From Paraburkholderia hayleyella (lineage in GTDB: Bacteria > Pseudomonadota > Gammaproteobacteria > Burkholderiales > Burkholderiaceae), in contig NZ_QPES01000001.1 of NCBI RefSeq assembly GCF_009455685.1, positions 2,542,001-2,606,000 of the forward strand: a DNA stretch of 64,000 bases, read 5' to 3'. This document shows, piece after piece, positions 17,392-25,381 of this stretch; positions within the stretch are counted from its first letter, which is position 1; the number at the start of each line of letters is the position of its first letter. A program made the position numbers and the translations under genes. Under the pieces are notes generated by a model, which searched no databases, was not told the origin of the DNA, and saw only the letters and a program-made list of their open reading frames with translations.

Positions 17392-18612
17392 TCAGGCCAA
17401 TGGCCTGGCCAGCGTGCGGCTGGGCAGGAAATACCAGATCGCACTCAACACCTGCAGCACCAGCAAAATGCTCCACGCGCTCAGGTGCGCGGCACTTGGA
17501 TAATGCCCTGCGGTCATCGGCCAAAGCGACAGCACAGCGCCCACGCCAAGCTGAAAACCAAAAATCAGCAAAAAGATCACTAGCGTGAAAGTGGTATTCG
17601 CCCGGCCGATCAAATGCGCCGGGAAATGCCGGGCCAGGATCGCGTAGCTCAAGATACCGGTTCCGCCAAAAATCCCATACGCGCCCCAGAGCAGGCTGGC
17701 AGGTAGTGGCGCGCCCAACATGATCAGCAACTGGGCCATCACGAAAAGCACCATGCCCCCACCGCAAAAGGCGTAAAGCGACACGCCCCGCCGCTCAAGG
17801 CTACGCGCCGCCGCGCCGAAACCCACGCAGCCCGCCATCATCGCCACGCCCAGCACGGAAACCAGTGCCGCCGCCTCTGCCGATGCCAGCCCGGCGACAT
17901 CGCGCAACCACGCGCCCACCCACAACGATTGCATGGCGTAGAACACGCCCTGGGTCACCACCGAAAACGATGCGATCTTCCAGAACGCGGCGCTTTTCAG
18001 AATGTGCAGCGTCCCCTTGAACTGACCCGCAAGGCTCGCCTGGCGGTGGGTTTCGCGCGTATCGGGCACGCACGCCCAAATGGATACGGCCACGAGAACC
18101 GTCAACACGCCTAGCGCCATACAGATAGTGCGCCAGCCGGTGAAACCCAGCATCCAGGTGAGCGGCGAACCCACTACCACACCGCCCAGCCCGCCCACCG
18201 CCATCACCAGGCCATTCATCAAGGGCAAACGTCCAACGGGAAAATACTGCGCCAGCGCCTTGAAAGCCGCGCCCAGGCATACCGAGACGCCAACCCCCGT
18301 CAAAAGCCGCCCGACCATCATCACGCCGAGGCTATGCGCCGTGCCGAACACCCAAACGCCTACTGCGGCAAAAAGCAGCGTGGCAGCGGTCACCCGGCGC
18401 GAACCGTAATGGTCCAGAAAAACACCTGCCGGAATTTGCGCACTGGCAAAGCCCAGAAAATAAAGACTGGTGAGCAAACCCAGATCGACAGCGGATAGCC
18501 CTAGATCATGCGTAATAAACGGCGCAAAACCTAAATTGATGCCCCGAAAAACGTAGGAAACAAAATAGCCGAGAGAAAACAGGAAGAAAACACGAGTTTG
18601 TGTTGACGACAT
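17392..18612 (-). CDS. MFS transporter, substrate unknown
   Basis: The protein is 406 residues from MSSTQTRVFFLFSLGY. It has twelve predicted membrane segments and the MFS loop 2-3 motif as FLDHYGSRRVTAATLL near residue 70. Helix 1 (FSLGYFVSYVFRGINLGFAP) and the PLTWMLGFTGWRTICMALGV region resemble the D-galactonate/nitrate-type and YcaD-like MFS families. Upstream in-frame codons are rejected because they add a charged, motif-free leader. It stands alone between carA and mltD on the same strand, so context gives no substrate. Confidence 0.85.
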   Translation of the reverse strand: MSSTQTRVFFLFSLGYFVSYVFRGINLGFAPFITHDLGLSAVDLGLLTSLYFLGFASAQIPAGVFLDHYGSRRVTAATLLFAAVGVWVFGTAHSLGVMMVGRLLTGVGVSVCLGAAFKALAQYFPVGRLPLMNGLVMAVGGLGGVVVGSPLTWMLGFTGWRTICMALGVLTVLVAVSIWACVPDTRETHRQASLAGQFKGTLHILKSAAFWKIASFSVVTQGVFYAMQSLWVGAWLRDVAGLASAEAAALVSVLGVAMMAGCVGFGAAARSLERRGVSLYAFCGGGMVLFVMAQLLIMLGAPLPASLLWGAYGIFGGTGILSYAILARHFPAHLIGRANTTFTLVIFLLIFGFQLGVGAVLSLWPMTAGHYPSAAHLSAWSILLVLQVLSAIWYFLPSRTLARPLA

Positions 18613-18755
18613 AGTGAGGAAAAATCGAGCCTTTCTGATTGGACCTGAAACGAGCAAACACAAACGATCAAAAAACCAGCGCGACAGGACAAAGCGGCCT
18701 TGACCAGGCCTCAAGCGCGAAATGCATCAAAAACCTGTCATAAACCTGCCGCAAA

Positions 18756-18786
18756 CAAAAATGCCGTCATCGCAAAGATGACGGCA
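18756..18786 (-). terminator. Rho-independent terminator downstream of mltD
   Basis: Perfect ten-base arms, TGCCGTCATC at 18762-18771 and its complement at 18777-18786, enclose a five-base loop. On the minus strand they are followed by TTTTTGTTTG. This is the stronger of two hairpins in the 305-base mltD-MFS gap. Confidence 0.85.
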
Positions 18787-18801
18787 CCTGCTGACAAGGC
18801 A

Positions 18802-18830
18802 TGAGCCGAGCTGACATCAGGCTCGGCTCA
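18802..18830 (-). terminator. Second hairpin in the mltD-MFS gap
   Basis: Perfect ten-base arms (TGAGCCGAGC and its complement) enclose a nine-base loop. There is no T-run directly after it on the minus strand. It lies closer to the mltD stop and may back up the main terminator at 18756-18786. Confidence 0.5.
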
Positions 18831-18917
18831 CATACGCCTCACCACCCGATAGGGCCCGCTCTCGCTCTTGTTGTAACTGAGCGCTTGTCCGCATTTTCAC
18901 GCGTGAGCGATGACTGA

Positions 18918-20546
18918 TTAGCGGCTTGCAACCTTCGACGTCTTGCTGGCTGCTTTCGCCACGGGCTTGCCTTTGCTCGCCGGAGAAGCGGTTTTCGCCC
19001 CCCTGGCGGTACCCGATGAAGCACTCGCTTTTTTGCCGTGCGCTCCCTGTGCGCCCTTTGCTGCACGCACATGGGTACTGATCTTCTCAACCCGGCCGCC
19101 CCGCACATTCGTCGCAATCCGCTGCGGCCCCGGCTCGCTCGGCAACGCCCGGCCAACCGGCACATGCAACACCACAACCTGCCCCGGCGCCACCACAGTG
19201 CCATGCGATTTATTCCAGGATCTGAGTTGCGCCACCGACACGCCATAGCGCACTGCCAGCGCAGCCATCGTTTGCTTGCGCCGCACGCGAATCAACATCT
19301 TGCGTGTGTCCGGCACATCGGGCTCCATGGCCAGCATGCCGCTTTCCGCGACATCGGCGCTGATATCCTCATCATCGTCGCCACGCGGCACAACAATGGT
19401 GGAACCGGGTTTCAGACGCATTCCAGCGGGAATCTTGTTGACGGCCATCAACGTTGAAGCATCCACGCCGATTTTTTGTGCAATGACTGCTGGACCGGCA
19501 CGCTCGGTTACCGTGTAAGTCGTCCACGACGAAAGCGAGCCCGTGTACGTCCTTAGATTGCGCTCGAACGCGCTGGCATTGTCGAATGGCAGCAGGATTT
19601 GCGGCTGGGTCGCGCCGAGAATCACGGGTTTTCTGAACGACGGATTCAGCGAGCGGAACTCGTCGCTGGTCATGTTCGCCAGCTTCGCAGCCGTGTCGAC
19701 ATCGATATCGCGCGATGTCGTGACGGTCACGAAATACGGATGGTTTGGAATCGGCGGCAAGGTCAGACCATACGTCTGCGGATTGGCCACGATATCCTTG
19801 ACCGCCTGCAGTTTGGGCACGTAATGACGGGTCTCGTTAGGCATGCGCAAGCTTTGATAATCGGTCGGCAAGCCGGCCGCCTCATTGCGCGCGATCGCGC
19901 GTTGCACATTGCCCTCGCCCCAGTTGTAGGCCGCCAGCGCAAGGTACCAGTCGCCAAACATGTCATGCAGGCGCGACAGATAATCCAGCGCAGCGCTGGT
20001 CGACGCGAGCACGTCACGGCGCTCGTCTTGCCACATGTTCTGTTTGAGCTTGTACGAGCGGCCCGTGCCAGGAATGAACTGCCACATGCCTGCCGCTTTG
20101 GCCACCGATAACGCCTGGGGGTTATAGGCGGATTCGATAAAGGGCAGCAGCGCGAGCTCGGTGGGCATATGCCGCGCCTCGAGCTCTTCGACGATGTGGT
20201 ACAGGTATTTTTGCGAACGCTCCGTCATACGCTGCACATACTCGGGACGCTGGGCGTACCAGGTCACCTGCATATCAACCAGATCGCTTCGCAGATCAGG
20301 CATCTGGAAACCGCGTCGAATCCGGCCCCAAAGATCGCTATCGCCACTCGTCAGCTGAGTGACGGAGCCTTGATCAATATCGATGGTTTCGTTAGCGCTG
20401 GCTGTTTTGCGAAGCGCGTCGGCGACGGCTTGCTTGCTGGCTGGATTGAAGACGGTTGAGGCGGCGGGAGAACGCTTGGCTACGGGTTCCGTGCTGGCGC
20501 AGGCAGCAAGCGTCAGAACCAGTAACGCACTAAAAATAAATCGCAT
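18918..20546 (-). CDS. mltD: MltD-like membrane-bound lytic murein transglycosylase with LysM domains
   Basis: This is a 542-residue lipoprotein. The signal MRFIFSALLVLTLAAC ends in a lipobox with the modified Cys at residue 16; a 30-codon upstream extension is rejected because it would bury this signal. The GH23 transglycosylase domain (about 95-260) has the catalytic Glu in ALLPFIESAYNPQA and the GMWQFIPGTGRSY motif. Two LysM peptidoglycan-binding motifs follow (about 350-400 and 430-475). The final ~70 residues are Ala/Lys/Ser-rich. It cleaves glycan strands to 1,6-anhydro products at the outer membrane. Confidence 0.93.
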   Translation of the reverse strand: MRFIFSALLVLTLAACASTEPVAKRSPAASTVFNPASKQAVADALRKTASANETIDIDQGSVTQLTSGDSDLWGRIRRGFQMPDLRSDLVDMQVTWYAQRPEYVQRMTERSQKYLYHIVEELEARHMPTELALLPFIESAYNPQALSVAKAAGMWQFIPGTGRSYKLKQNMWQDERRDVLASTSAALDYLSRLHDMFGDWYLALAAYNWGEGNVQRAIARNEAAGLPTDYQSLRMPNETRHYVPKLQAVKDIVANPQTYGLTLPPIPNHPYFVTVTTSRDIDVDTAAKLANMTSDEFRSLNPSFRKPVILGATQPQILLPFDNASAFERNLRTYTGSLSSWTTYTVTERAGPAVIAQKIGVDASTLMAVNKIPAGMRLKPGSTIVVPRGDDDEDISADVAESGMLAMEPDVPDTRKMLIRVRRKQTMAALAVRYGVSVAQLRSWNKSHGTVVAPGQVVVLHVPVGRALPSEPGPQRIATNVRGGRVEKISTHVRAAKGAQGAHGKKASASSGTARGAKTASPASKGKPVAKAASKTSKVASR

Positions 20547-20701
20547 GAATGTGTGCACTTCCGAAGGGACTGGAATTTGCAGCCGATAGTACGAAAGTGC
20601 CTCGCCCGAGTCAATAAAAAATAACAAAAAACCCAAACAAATCTTGGGCTTGGAGAAGCATTCAAATTTTCAGGATGAGCTTTCCGGGATGCTACGCAAG
20701 A

Positions 20702-21493
20702 TTAACGAAAACGGTTTTTCCATTCGCGCATCAATGTGAATACGGCTAGCCGATCCGGCACCGTTTCATGAAACTGTTGTGCGAGCGTCTCTTGAATTTC
20801 GGCGCTACCGGTTCGCAAAAAAGGGTTGACCTTCCGTTCATGAGCCAATGTCGTAGGCAAAGTGGGCAAGCCGCGCTCGCGCAACGCTTCGGCTTCGGTA
20901 CGCCAAGCCTGAAGCGCGGCATTGCCAGGCTCGCACGCAAGGGCGAAGCGAATATTGGATAACGTATATTCGTGGGCGCAATGAACCAGGGTAGCGTCAG
21001 GCAACGCGGCGAGCGCATCGAGCGAAGCCAGCATTTGCGCGGGCGTACCTTCGAAAAGCCGGCCACAGCCGCAGGAAAAAAGCGTGTCGCCACAAAAAAG
21101 ATGCGGCGGACCGTTATTATCTGCCGCCTGAAAGTATGCGATATGCCCCAAGGTATGGCCTGGCACATCGAGTACAGCCAGATCGAGCGCAGGTTGCTCA
21201 AGACTTATCCGGTCAGCCGCACCCACGGGGTAGGTCAGATGCCTGATCGCCTCGCGGGCTGGCCCATACACAGGAACCACATGGTCATTCAGCAGATCGG
21301 CCACTCCACCGACGTGATCCCGATGGTGGTGCGTGAGTAAAATAGCACCCAGCCGCCAGCCCCGTTGCGCCAGACAGGCACGCACCGGAGCAGCATCCCC
21401 CGGATCGACAGCCACCGCATGCGTTCCGTCCGACACCAGCCAGATGTAGTTGTCCTCGAAAGCCGGGACGGGTACGTACTCAAGCGCATTCAT
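20702..21493 (-). CDS. gloB: GloB, hydroxyacylglutathione hydrolase (glyoxalase II)
   Basis: The protein is 263 residues from MNALEYVPVPAFEDNYIWL. It is a metallo-beta-lactamase fold enzyme with the binuclear metal motif LTHHHRDHVGG near residue 55 and further ligands in DVPGHTLGHIAY and LFCGDTLFSCGCGRLFEG. It hydrolyses S-lactoylglutathione to D-lactate and glutathione in methylglyoxal detoxification. A TTG 18 bases further upstream is less likely as the start. The start lies only about 19 bases from the divergent methyltransferase start. Confidence 0.96.
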   Translation of the reverse strand: MNALEYVPVPAFEDNYIWLVSDGTHAVAVDPGDAAPVRACLAQRGWRLGAILLTHHHRDHVGGVADLLNDHVVPVYGPAREAIRHLTYPVGAADRISLEQPALDLAVLDVPGHTLGHIAYFQAADNNGPPHLFCGDTLFSCGCGRLFEGTPAQMLASLDALAALPDATLVHCAHEYTLSNIRFALACEPGNAALQAWRTEAEALRERGLPTLPTTLAHERKVNPFLRTGSAEIQETLAQQFHETVPDRLAVFTLMREWKNRFR

Positions 21494-21512
21494 AGGCGAC
21501 GCATTCTTCAAT

Positions 21513-22340
21513 ATGTCTAACCGACCGATTATAGACTGGCCTGCCTGGACCCATTCCCCGCCAGGACGCTATGTCCTGCAATGGGAGCAGGCACAACTCG
21601 ATCATGTGGTTTCGGATATTTTCGGCTACCACGCGCTCCAGCTTGGCTTGCCGCAACTCGATGCGCTGCGCGAAAACCGGATGCCGTGCCGGGGTCTGGT
21701 GCTCGACACGGCCAGCGGCGCCAGCGCGCCGTACACCGTGCCTCCGGCCACCCGGATTAAAACCCTTGCCCAGCAGCATGCGCCAGCAGACCGGAGCACC
21801 CTCTGGTGCGACCTGCTCGATTTGCCGTTCGAAGCGCAAAGCGTCGACCTGATCGTGATGCCTCACACGCTTGAGTTCACCAGCGACCCGCACCGGCTGC
21901 TGCGCGAGGCCGAACGCGTCCTGATGCCCGAGGGGCAACTGGTGATTCTCGGATTTAATTCGCTTTCGCTGTGGGGCGCACGGCAATCGGTTGGCAAAAT
22001 GACCGGTTGCCCGTTTGTCCCCGCCACGCACGATCTGATCGCCTTCACCCGCATCAAAGACTGGATCAAATTATTGGGTTTTGACCTTGAACGCGGACGC
22101 TTCGGCTGTTACCGTCCACCGCTTGCCAGCGACAAATGGCTCTCGCGCTACGCTTTCATGGAAGCCGCGGGCGACCGCTGGTGGCCCATCTTTGGTGCGG
22201 CGTACATGATCAAGGCTGTCAAGCGTGTGCGCGGCATGCATCTGGTCGGGCCAGTGAAAGTCAAAAAAACTGTTTTGCCCCCCGGACTCACGCCGGCCGC
22301 CACACCCCACACACGTAATGCACGCGACCACACACCATGA
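21513..22340 (+). CDS. SAM-dependent methyltransferase, class I, target unknown
   Basis: The protein is 275 residues from MSNRPIIDWPAWTHSPPG. The middle part carries methyltransferase motifs IV-VI: SVDLIVMPHTLEFTSDP (acidic and post-motif Pro region) followed by LLREAERVLMPEGQLVILGFN. The glycine-rich SAM loop is poorly conserved (LVLDTASGASAPY near residue 70). Its stop overlaps the rnhA start (ATGA), so the two are co-transcribed. The same gloB / methyltransferase / rnhA / dnaQ arrangement is known in related Burkholderiales. The substrate is not evident. Confidence 0.85.
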   Translation: MSNRPIIDWPAWTHSPPGRYVLQWEQAQLDHVVSDIFGYHALQLGLPQLDALRENRMPCRGLVLDTASGASAPYTVPPATRIKTLAQQHAPADRSTLWCDLLDLPFEAQSVDLIVMPHTLEFTSDPHRLLREAERVLMPEGQLVILGFNSLSLWGARQSVGKMTGCPFVPATHDLIAFTRIKDWIKLLGFDLERGRFGCYRPPLASDKWLSRYAFMEAAGDRWWPIFGAAYMIKAVKRVRGMHLVGPVKVKKTVLPPGLTPAATPHTRNARDHTP

Positions 22341-22786
22341 CGCCAGATTTCATCGACATCTTCACTGACGGCGCCTGCAAGGGCAATCCTGGGCCCGGCG
22401 GCTGGGGCGCACTGCTTCGCTTTGGCACTCAGGAAAAAGAGCTGTTTGGCGGCGAACCCAACACCACCAATAACCGCATGGAGCTGATGGCCGTCATCGC
22501 CGCACTGGAGGCTTTGAAGCGCCCGTGCAAAGCCATCGTTCATACCGATTCGCAGTATGTGCAAAAAGGCATTAGCGAATGGATTCACGGCTGGAAAAAG
22601 AAAAACTGGATGACGGCAGCCAAAACCCCGGTGAAAAATGCCGATCTATGGAAGCGGCTCGATGCGATCGTGCAACAACACGACATCGAATGGCGCTGGG
22701 TCAAAGGCCACGCGGGTCATCCAGAAAACGAACGCGCCGATGCGCTAGCCAATCAGGGCGTCGCGGCGCTTTTGGCACAGGTTTAA
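22337..22786 (+). CDS. rnhA: RnhA, ribonuclease HI
   Basis: This 149-residue enzyme cleaves the RNA strand of RNA-DNA hybrids. Its catalytic acids are visible: Asp in DIFTDGACKGNPGPGGWG, Glu in NRMELMAV, Asp in IVHTDSQYV, and the C-terminal Asp in NERADALANQG. The basic protrusion (WIHGWKKKNWM) is present, as in the enteric enzyme. Translation is coupled to the preceding methyltransferase through a four-base overlap. Confidence 0.97.
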   Translation: MTPDFIDIFTDGACKGNPGPGGWGALLRFGTQEKELFGGEPNTTNNRMELMAVIAALEALKRPCKAIVHTDSQYVQKGISEWIHGWKKKNWMTAAKTPVKNADLWKRLDAIVQQHDIEWRWVKGHAGHPENERADALANQGVAALLAQV

Positions 22787-22846
22787 GTCATTGAGTCATT
22801 GAGTCATTGAGTCATTGAGTCATTGAGTCATTGAGTCATTGAGTCA
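22787..22846 (+). repeat. Octanucleotide tandem repeat, 7.5 copies
   Basis: Seven perfect copies of GTCATTGA plus a final GTCA begin directly after the rnhA stop codon and end about 75 bases before the dnaQ start. The repeats are perfect, which suggests recent or ongoing slippage. They lie in the rnhA-dnaQ intergenic space and so would change spacing rather than a reading frame. Confidence 0.95.
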
Positions 22847-22920
22847 CGCGGCGTTTGCGCGCCTGGCTTTCCTGTTTTTTTCATACGTTTTTCATTCGCC
22901 TTAGAGCAAAGTCATCCGAC

Positions 22921-23634
22921 ATGCGTCAACTTATTCTCGATACCGAAACCACCGGCCTGAATCCGCGCACGGGCGACCGCATTATCGAAATCGGCTGCGT
23001 CGAGCTTCTGAATCGCCGCCTGACAGGCAAGAATTTGCATTTTTATGTCAATCCAGAACGTGACAGCGACCCCGGGGCGCTCGCCGTTCATGGCTTGACC
23101 ACAGAGTTTTTAAGCGACAAGCCGAAGTTCGCTGAGATTGCCGAACCCTTGCGCGATTTCGTCCAGGGCGCGGAACTGATCATTCACAACGCGCCATTTG
23201 ATATCGGCTTTCTCAATGCCGAGTTCGCCCGGCTGGGATTACCGCCGTTCGAACAGCATTGCGACGGCATCATCGACACGCTCGCTCAAGCCAAGAGCAT
23301 GTTTCCCGGAAAGCGGAACTCACTGGATGCGCTGTGTGACCGCTTCGGCATCAGCAATGCGCATCGCACGCTGCACGGCGCGCTGCTCGACTCCGAACTG
23401 CTCGCAGATGTTTATCTAGCCATGACGCGAGGCCAGGAAAACCTGGTCATTGAGCTAGGCGACGAGACCCCCGCGAATCACGAGATGGCCCTGCCGTTGC
23501 CTGGGATAGCGCTTGAAGCGCTTGATTTGCTGGTACTGGCTGCCAGCGATGAAGAGCAGAAAGCCCACGAAGCCGTGCTGGATGGGCTGGATCAGGCGCT
23601 CAAGGCTAGCAGTGTCTGGCGTGCCGGGGCTTAA
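22921..23634 (+). CDS. dnaQ: DnaQ, DNA polymerase III epsilon subunit (3'-5' proofreading exonuclease)
   Basis: The protein is 237 residues from MRQLILDTETTGLNP; 22 upstream in-frame codons are rejected because family members begin at this motif. DEDDh exonuclease motifs: Exo I DTETTG, Exo II HNAPFDIGFLN, Exo III HRTLHGALLDSELLADVY. The C-terminal ~55 residues contact the polymerase alpha subunit. Replication of the chromosome depends on its proofreading. It follows rnhA after an octamer repeat, as in the common rnhA/dnaQ neighbourhood. Confidence 0.96.
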   Translation: MRQLILDTETTGLNPRTGDRIIEIGCVELLNRRLTGKNLHFYVNPERDSDPGALAVHGLTTEFLSDKPKFAEIAEPLRDFVQGAELIIHNAPFDIGFLNAEFARLGLPPFEQHCDGIIDTLAQAKSMFPGKRNSLDALCDRFGISNAHRTLHGALLDSELLADVYLAMTRGQENLVIELGDETPANHEMALPLPGIALEALDLLVLAASDEEQKAHEAVLDGLDQALKASSVWRAGA

Positions 23635-23737
23635 TGCGGGGGCTTAATGCCGGGGGCTTAAGTGAGGGCCGAAGTGACGAAGCCACCTGGACGCCTCGCT
23701 GGGGCACCTGATTGAGTACCCAATAGATAGAAAATGC

Positions 23738-23766
23738 TTTACGGGGCGCGATTACACTGACATAAT
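23738..23766 (+). promoter_or_regulatory. Sigma-70-type promoter of tRNA-Val
   Basis: TTTACG at 23738-23743 and CATAAT at 23761-23766 are separated by 17 bases. The tRNA begins 12 bases after the -10 element. Confidence 0.65.
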
Positions 23767-23778
23767 GGAAAGCTATTC

Positions 23779-23853
23779 GGGTGGTTAGCTCAGCGGTAGA
23801 GCACTGCCTTCACACGGCAGGGGTCACAGGTTCAATCCCTGTACCACCCACCA
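23779..23853 (+). tRNA. tRNA-Val (anticodon CAC)
   Basis: The sequence folds into a cloverleaf. The acceptor stem is GGGTGGT with ACCACCC, the D arm is GCTC/GAGC, the anticodon stem is CTGCC/GGCAG with loop TTCACAC (anticodon CAC at 23811-23813), and the T arm holds TTCAATC. The discriminator A and CCA are encoded. It reads valine GUG codons. An accessory segment begins immediately downstream, so it may have served as an integration site. Confidence 0.95.
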
Positions 23854-23941
23854 CTCTCCGAGACAATACGGAGACAGTGGTCCCGAATAGAGAAGCAGCA
23901 TAAAGCAGCATGGCAACATTCCAGCAGCGCCCAAATGGGAA

Positions 23942-24327
23942 CTAAACTGCAAAGGGAACTGGACTGCAAAGGTCCACAAGCAAGGCTTCCCAACTCAATC
24001 TGCAACATTTCCCACAAAAGCTGAAGTCCAGCGGCACTTCTATCGGTAGCGAACGCAATCCGTGATCGCGCATCCAGGCGAACGGTGACGACCGTCTGTG
24101 AAGATAGGCACATCTACAAAAGTTGCGGCCTCTAACCACCGTCCAAACCTCACGTAGCGATCGCCATGCTTCGAGCCTCGGCCCGCTTCGCCAATATACT
24201 CGTCGCTATCACGCCATGCCATGTCGAGTGCAACAATGGAAACCCAAACTAACGCGTCCGGCTCGACATCGTCCCATCCTGCGCCCAAGACGTGTCGTCG
24301 CCACACCGGCGCGTTCATCCATCTCAT
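23942..24327 (-). pseudogene. ParB-nuclease-like hypothetical protein, frameshifted
   Basis: Two adjacent minus-strand frames form one protein. The first (from 24327) reads MRWMNAPVWRRHVLGAGW through to VDVPIFTDGRHR, then loses similarity. A second frame continues with FAWMRDHGLRSLPIEVPL. The junction near 24078-24085 reads CGTTCGCC where CGTTTCGCC would restore the frame, so a single T appears to be missing. The DGRHRFAWMRDHG motif is typical of ParB/sulfiredoxin-like small proteins found on mobile DNA. It lies 26 bases behind vapC on the same strand. A sequencing error cannot be excluded. Confidence 0.6.
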
Positions 24328-24352
24328 CTCGCCCCCACGGGCTTTCCGTTAC

Positions 24353-24724
24353 CTAATGCGCGAGCATCGCGCCAAGACTGAGTTCGTCGGCAACTTTCTT
24401 CAATCGCTTGTCACGCGTCCAGATGGTGATGCCCGGTTGTAGTCGCGCGGACGCCAACAGCGACGTGTCGACGTATCCAATTCCACGATTGAACAAACCT
24501 TCGCGCTCGATCAGATAAAACGTCTCCTCCGGTGTTGCAACTGGCGCACGTGGAAGATCGAGCAACGCGCCAAGCACGAGGTCACGCTCGCGCAGACTAC
24601 CGAGCGAAATCTCACCTATCACGTAAGGATGAGCCAGCACACGCTCCTCGACAAGCAAGGTACTCAGCACAGGATCAGAAGCGTTGATATGGTCAATCCA
24701 GACCGACGTGTCGACAAGAATCAT
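24353..24724 (-). CDS. vapC: VapC-type PIN-domain toxin ribonuclease
   Basis: This 123-residue PIN domain has the acidic catalytic set D5 (ILVDTSVWID), E38 (GEIS), D86 (GYVDTSLLA) and D105 (WTRDKRL). VapC toxins cleave specific RNAs, often initiator tRNA, when not bound by VapB. The start overlaps the vapB stop as ATGA, the standard toxin-antitoxin layout. The catalytic residues are intact, so the toxin is predicted active. Confidence 0.9.
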   Translation of the reverse strand: MILVDTSVWIDHINASDPVLSTLLVEERVLAHPYVIGEISLGSLRERDLVLGALLDLPRAPVATPEETFYLIEREGLFNRGIGYVDTSLLASARLQPGITIWTRDKRLKKVADELSLGAMLAH

Positions 24725-24918
24725 TCGACGTCCTGCCGGCGCCGCGGCGCGCCCTTGATGCCGGGTTGGCTACCGCCAAGATTAGCGAGTCGTTTCGCGG
24801 CTTCACGCTGGATCAAGGCCTTTAGCGCTTCGCGCACGAGTGCCGTTTTTTCCTCAACACCTGTATAAGCTTGAGCTTTGGCGATCAAATCGTCATCAAG
24901 CGCAATGGTTGTTCGCAT
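24721..24918 (-). CDS. vapB: VapB-type antitoxin
   Basis: This 65-residue protein starts at MRTTIALDDDLIAKA, with a GGAGAG site just upstream; eight further in-frame codons are unnecessary. The N-terminal MRTTIALDDDL is a ribbon-helix-helix strand as in the DUF2191/VapB family. The C-terminal tail (GGSQPGIKGAPRRRQ) would wrap the PIN toxin. It is expected to repress its own promoter with VapC as co-repressor. Confidence 0.88.
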   Translation of the reverse strand: MRTTIALDDDLIAKAQAYTGVEEKTALVREALKALIQREAAKRLANLGGSQPGIKGAPRRRQDVE

Positions 24919-25127
24919 GGGACTCTCCAGAAATATAGGCACTAGTTATAGCATCATTTGATGCTATTTTCACGCACTTCATCGTCTCGTAATTTGCTCG
25001 CTTCACCCCGGCATTCCGATGCAGTTGGGCTTGAGAATGGTGAAACCACACGTGAACCCCGACCAGATATCGCATTTTCGGAAAATTCCCCGGGACACAT
25101 GAGCGCCCAAGCGCATTCAATCCGCAT

Positions 25128-25351
25128 TGAACCGCCCCGGATTTTGCGGAGGCTCCACGCTTGAAAGGAATCCGTTGAACTGGCAACGCTGGAGTGGGTG
25201 GCCTGGTTCAATCATTATCGATTGATGGAACCCCTCGGCTATATCCCGCCCGCCGAAGCTGAGGCAAATTTCTATCGGCAACTTGAAACAGCTGCCGCTG
25301 AACCCGCATCAACTTAAACCAGCCAGCCTCCACGATTCCCGGGACGGTTCA
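25128..25351 (+). mobile_element. Internally deleted IS3-family element (MITE-like remnant)
   Basis: Two terminal inverted repeats are visible. The left, 25128-25154, begins TGAACCGCCCCGG. The right, 25325-25351, reads in complement TGAACCGTCCCGGG; the two match at about 21 of 27 positions. Between them remains only the 3' end of the transposase gene. The element is 224 bases long. No convincing target duplication was seen at its ends. The rest of the 24919-25381 interval shows no gene. Confidence 0.7.
25177..25317 (+). pseudogene. IS3-family transposase OrfB, C-terminal fragment
   Basis: The last 46 codons of an IS3-type OrfB are readable, including LEWVAWFNHYRLMEPLGYIP and PAEAEANFYRQL, ending in TAA. 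This Trp-x-x-x-Phe-Asn pattern followed by PPAEAE is typical of the extreme C-terminus of the rve-type DDE transposase. The catalytic DDE region is missing, so the fragment is non-functional. Confidence 0.8.
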
Positions 25352-25381
25352 GCCAGCTAAACAGACTGAATCAAAACCTTA

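Noticed and set aside
22787..22846. CRISPR array
   Set aside because: The units are 8 bases without spacers, a simple tandem repeat, and no cas genes are nearby.
24954..25211. Minus-strand frames of 85 and 96 codons near the IS3 remnant
   Set aside because: They read across the inverted repeat and the antisense of the transposase tail.
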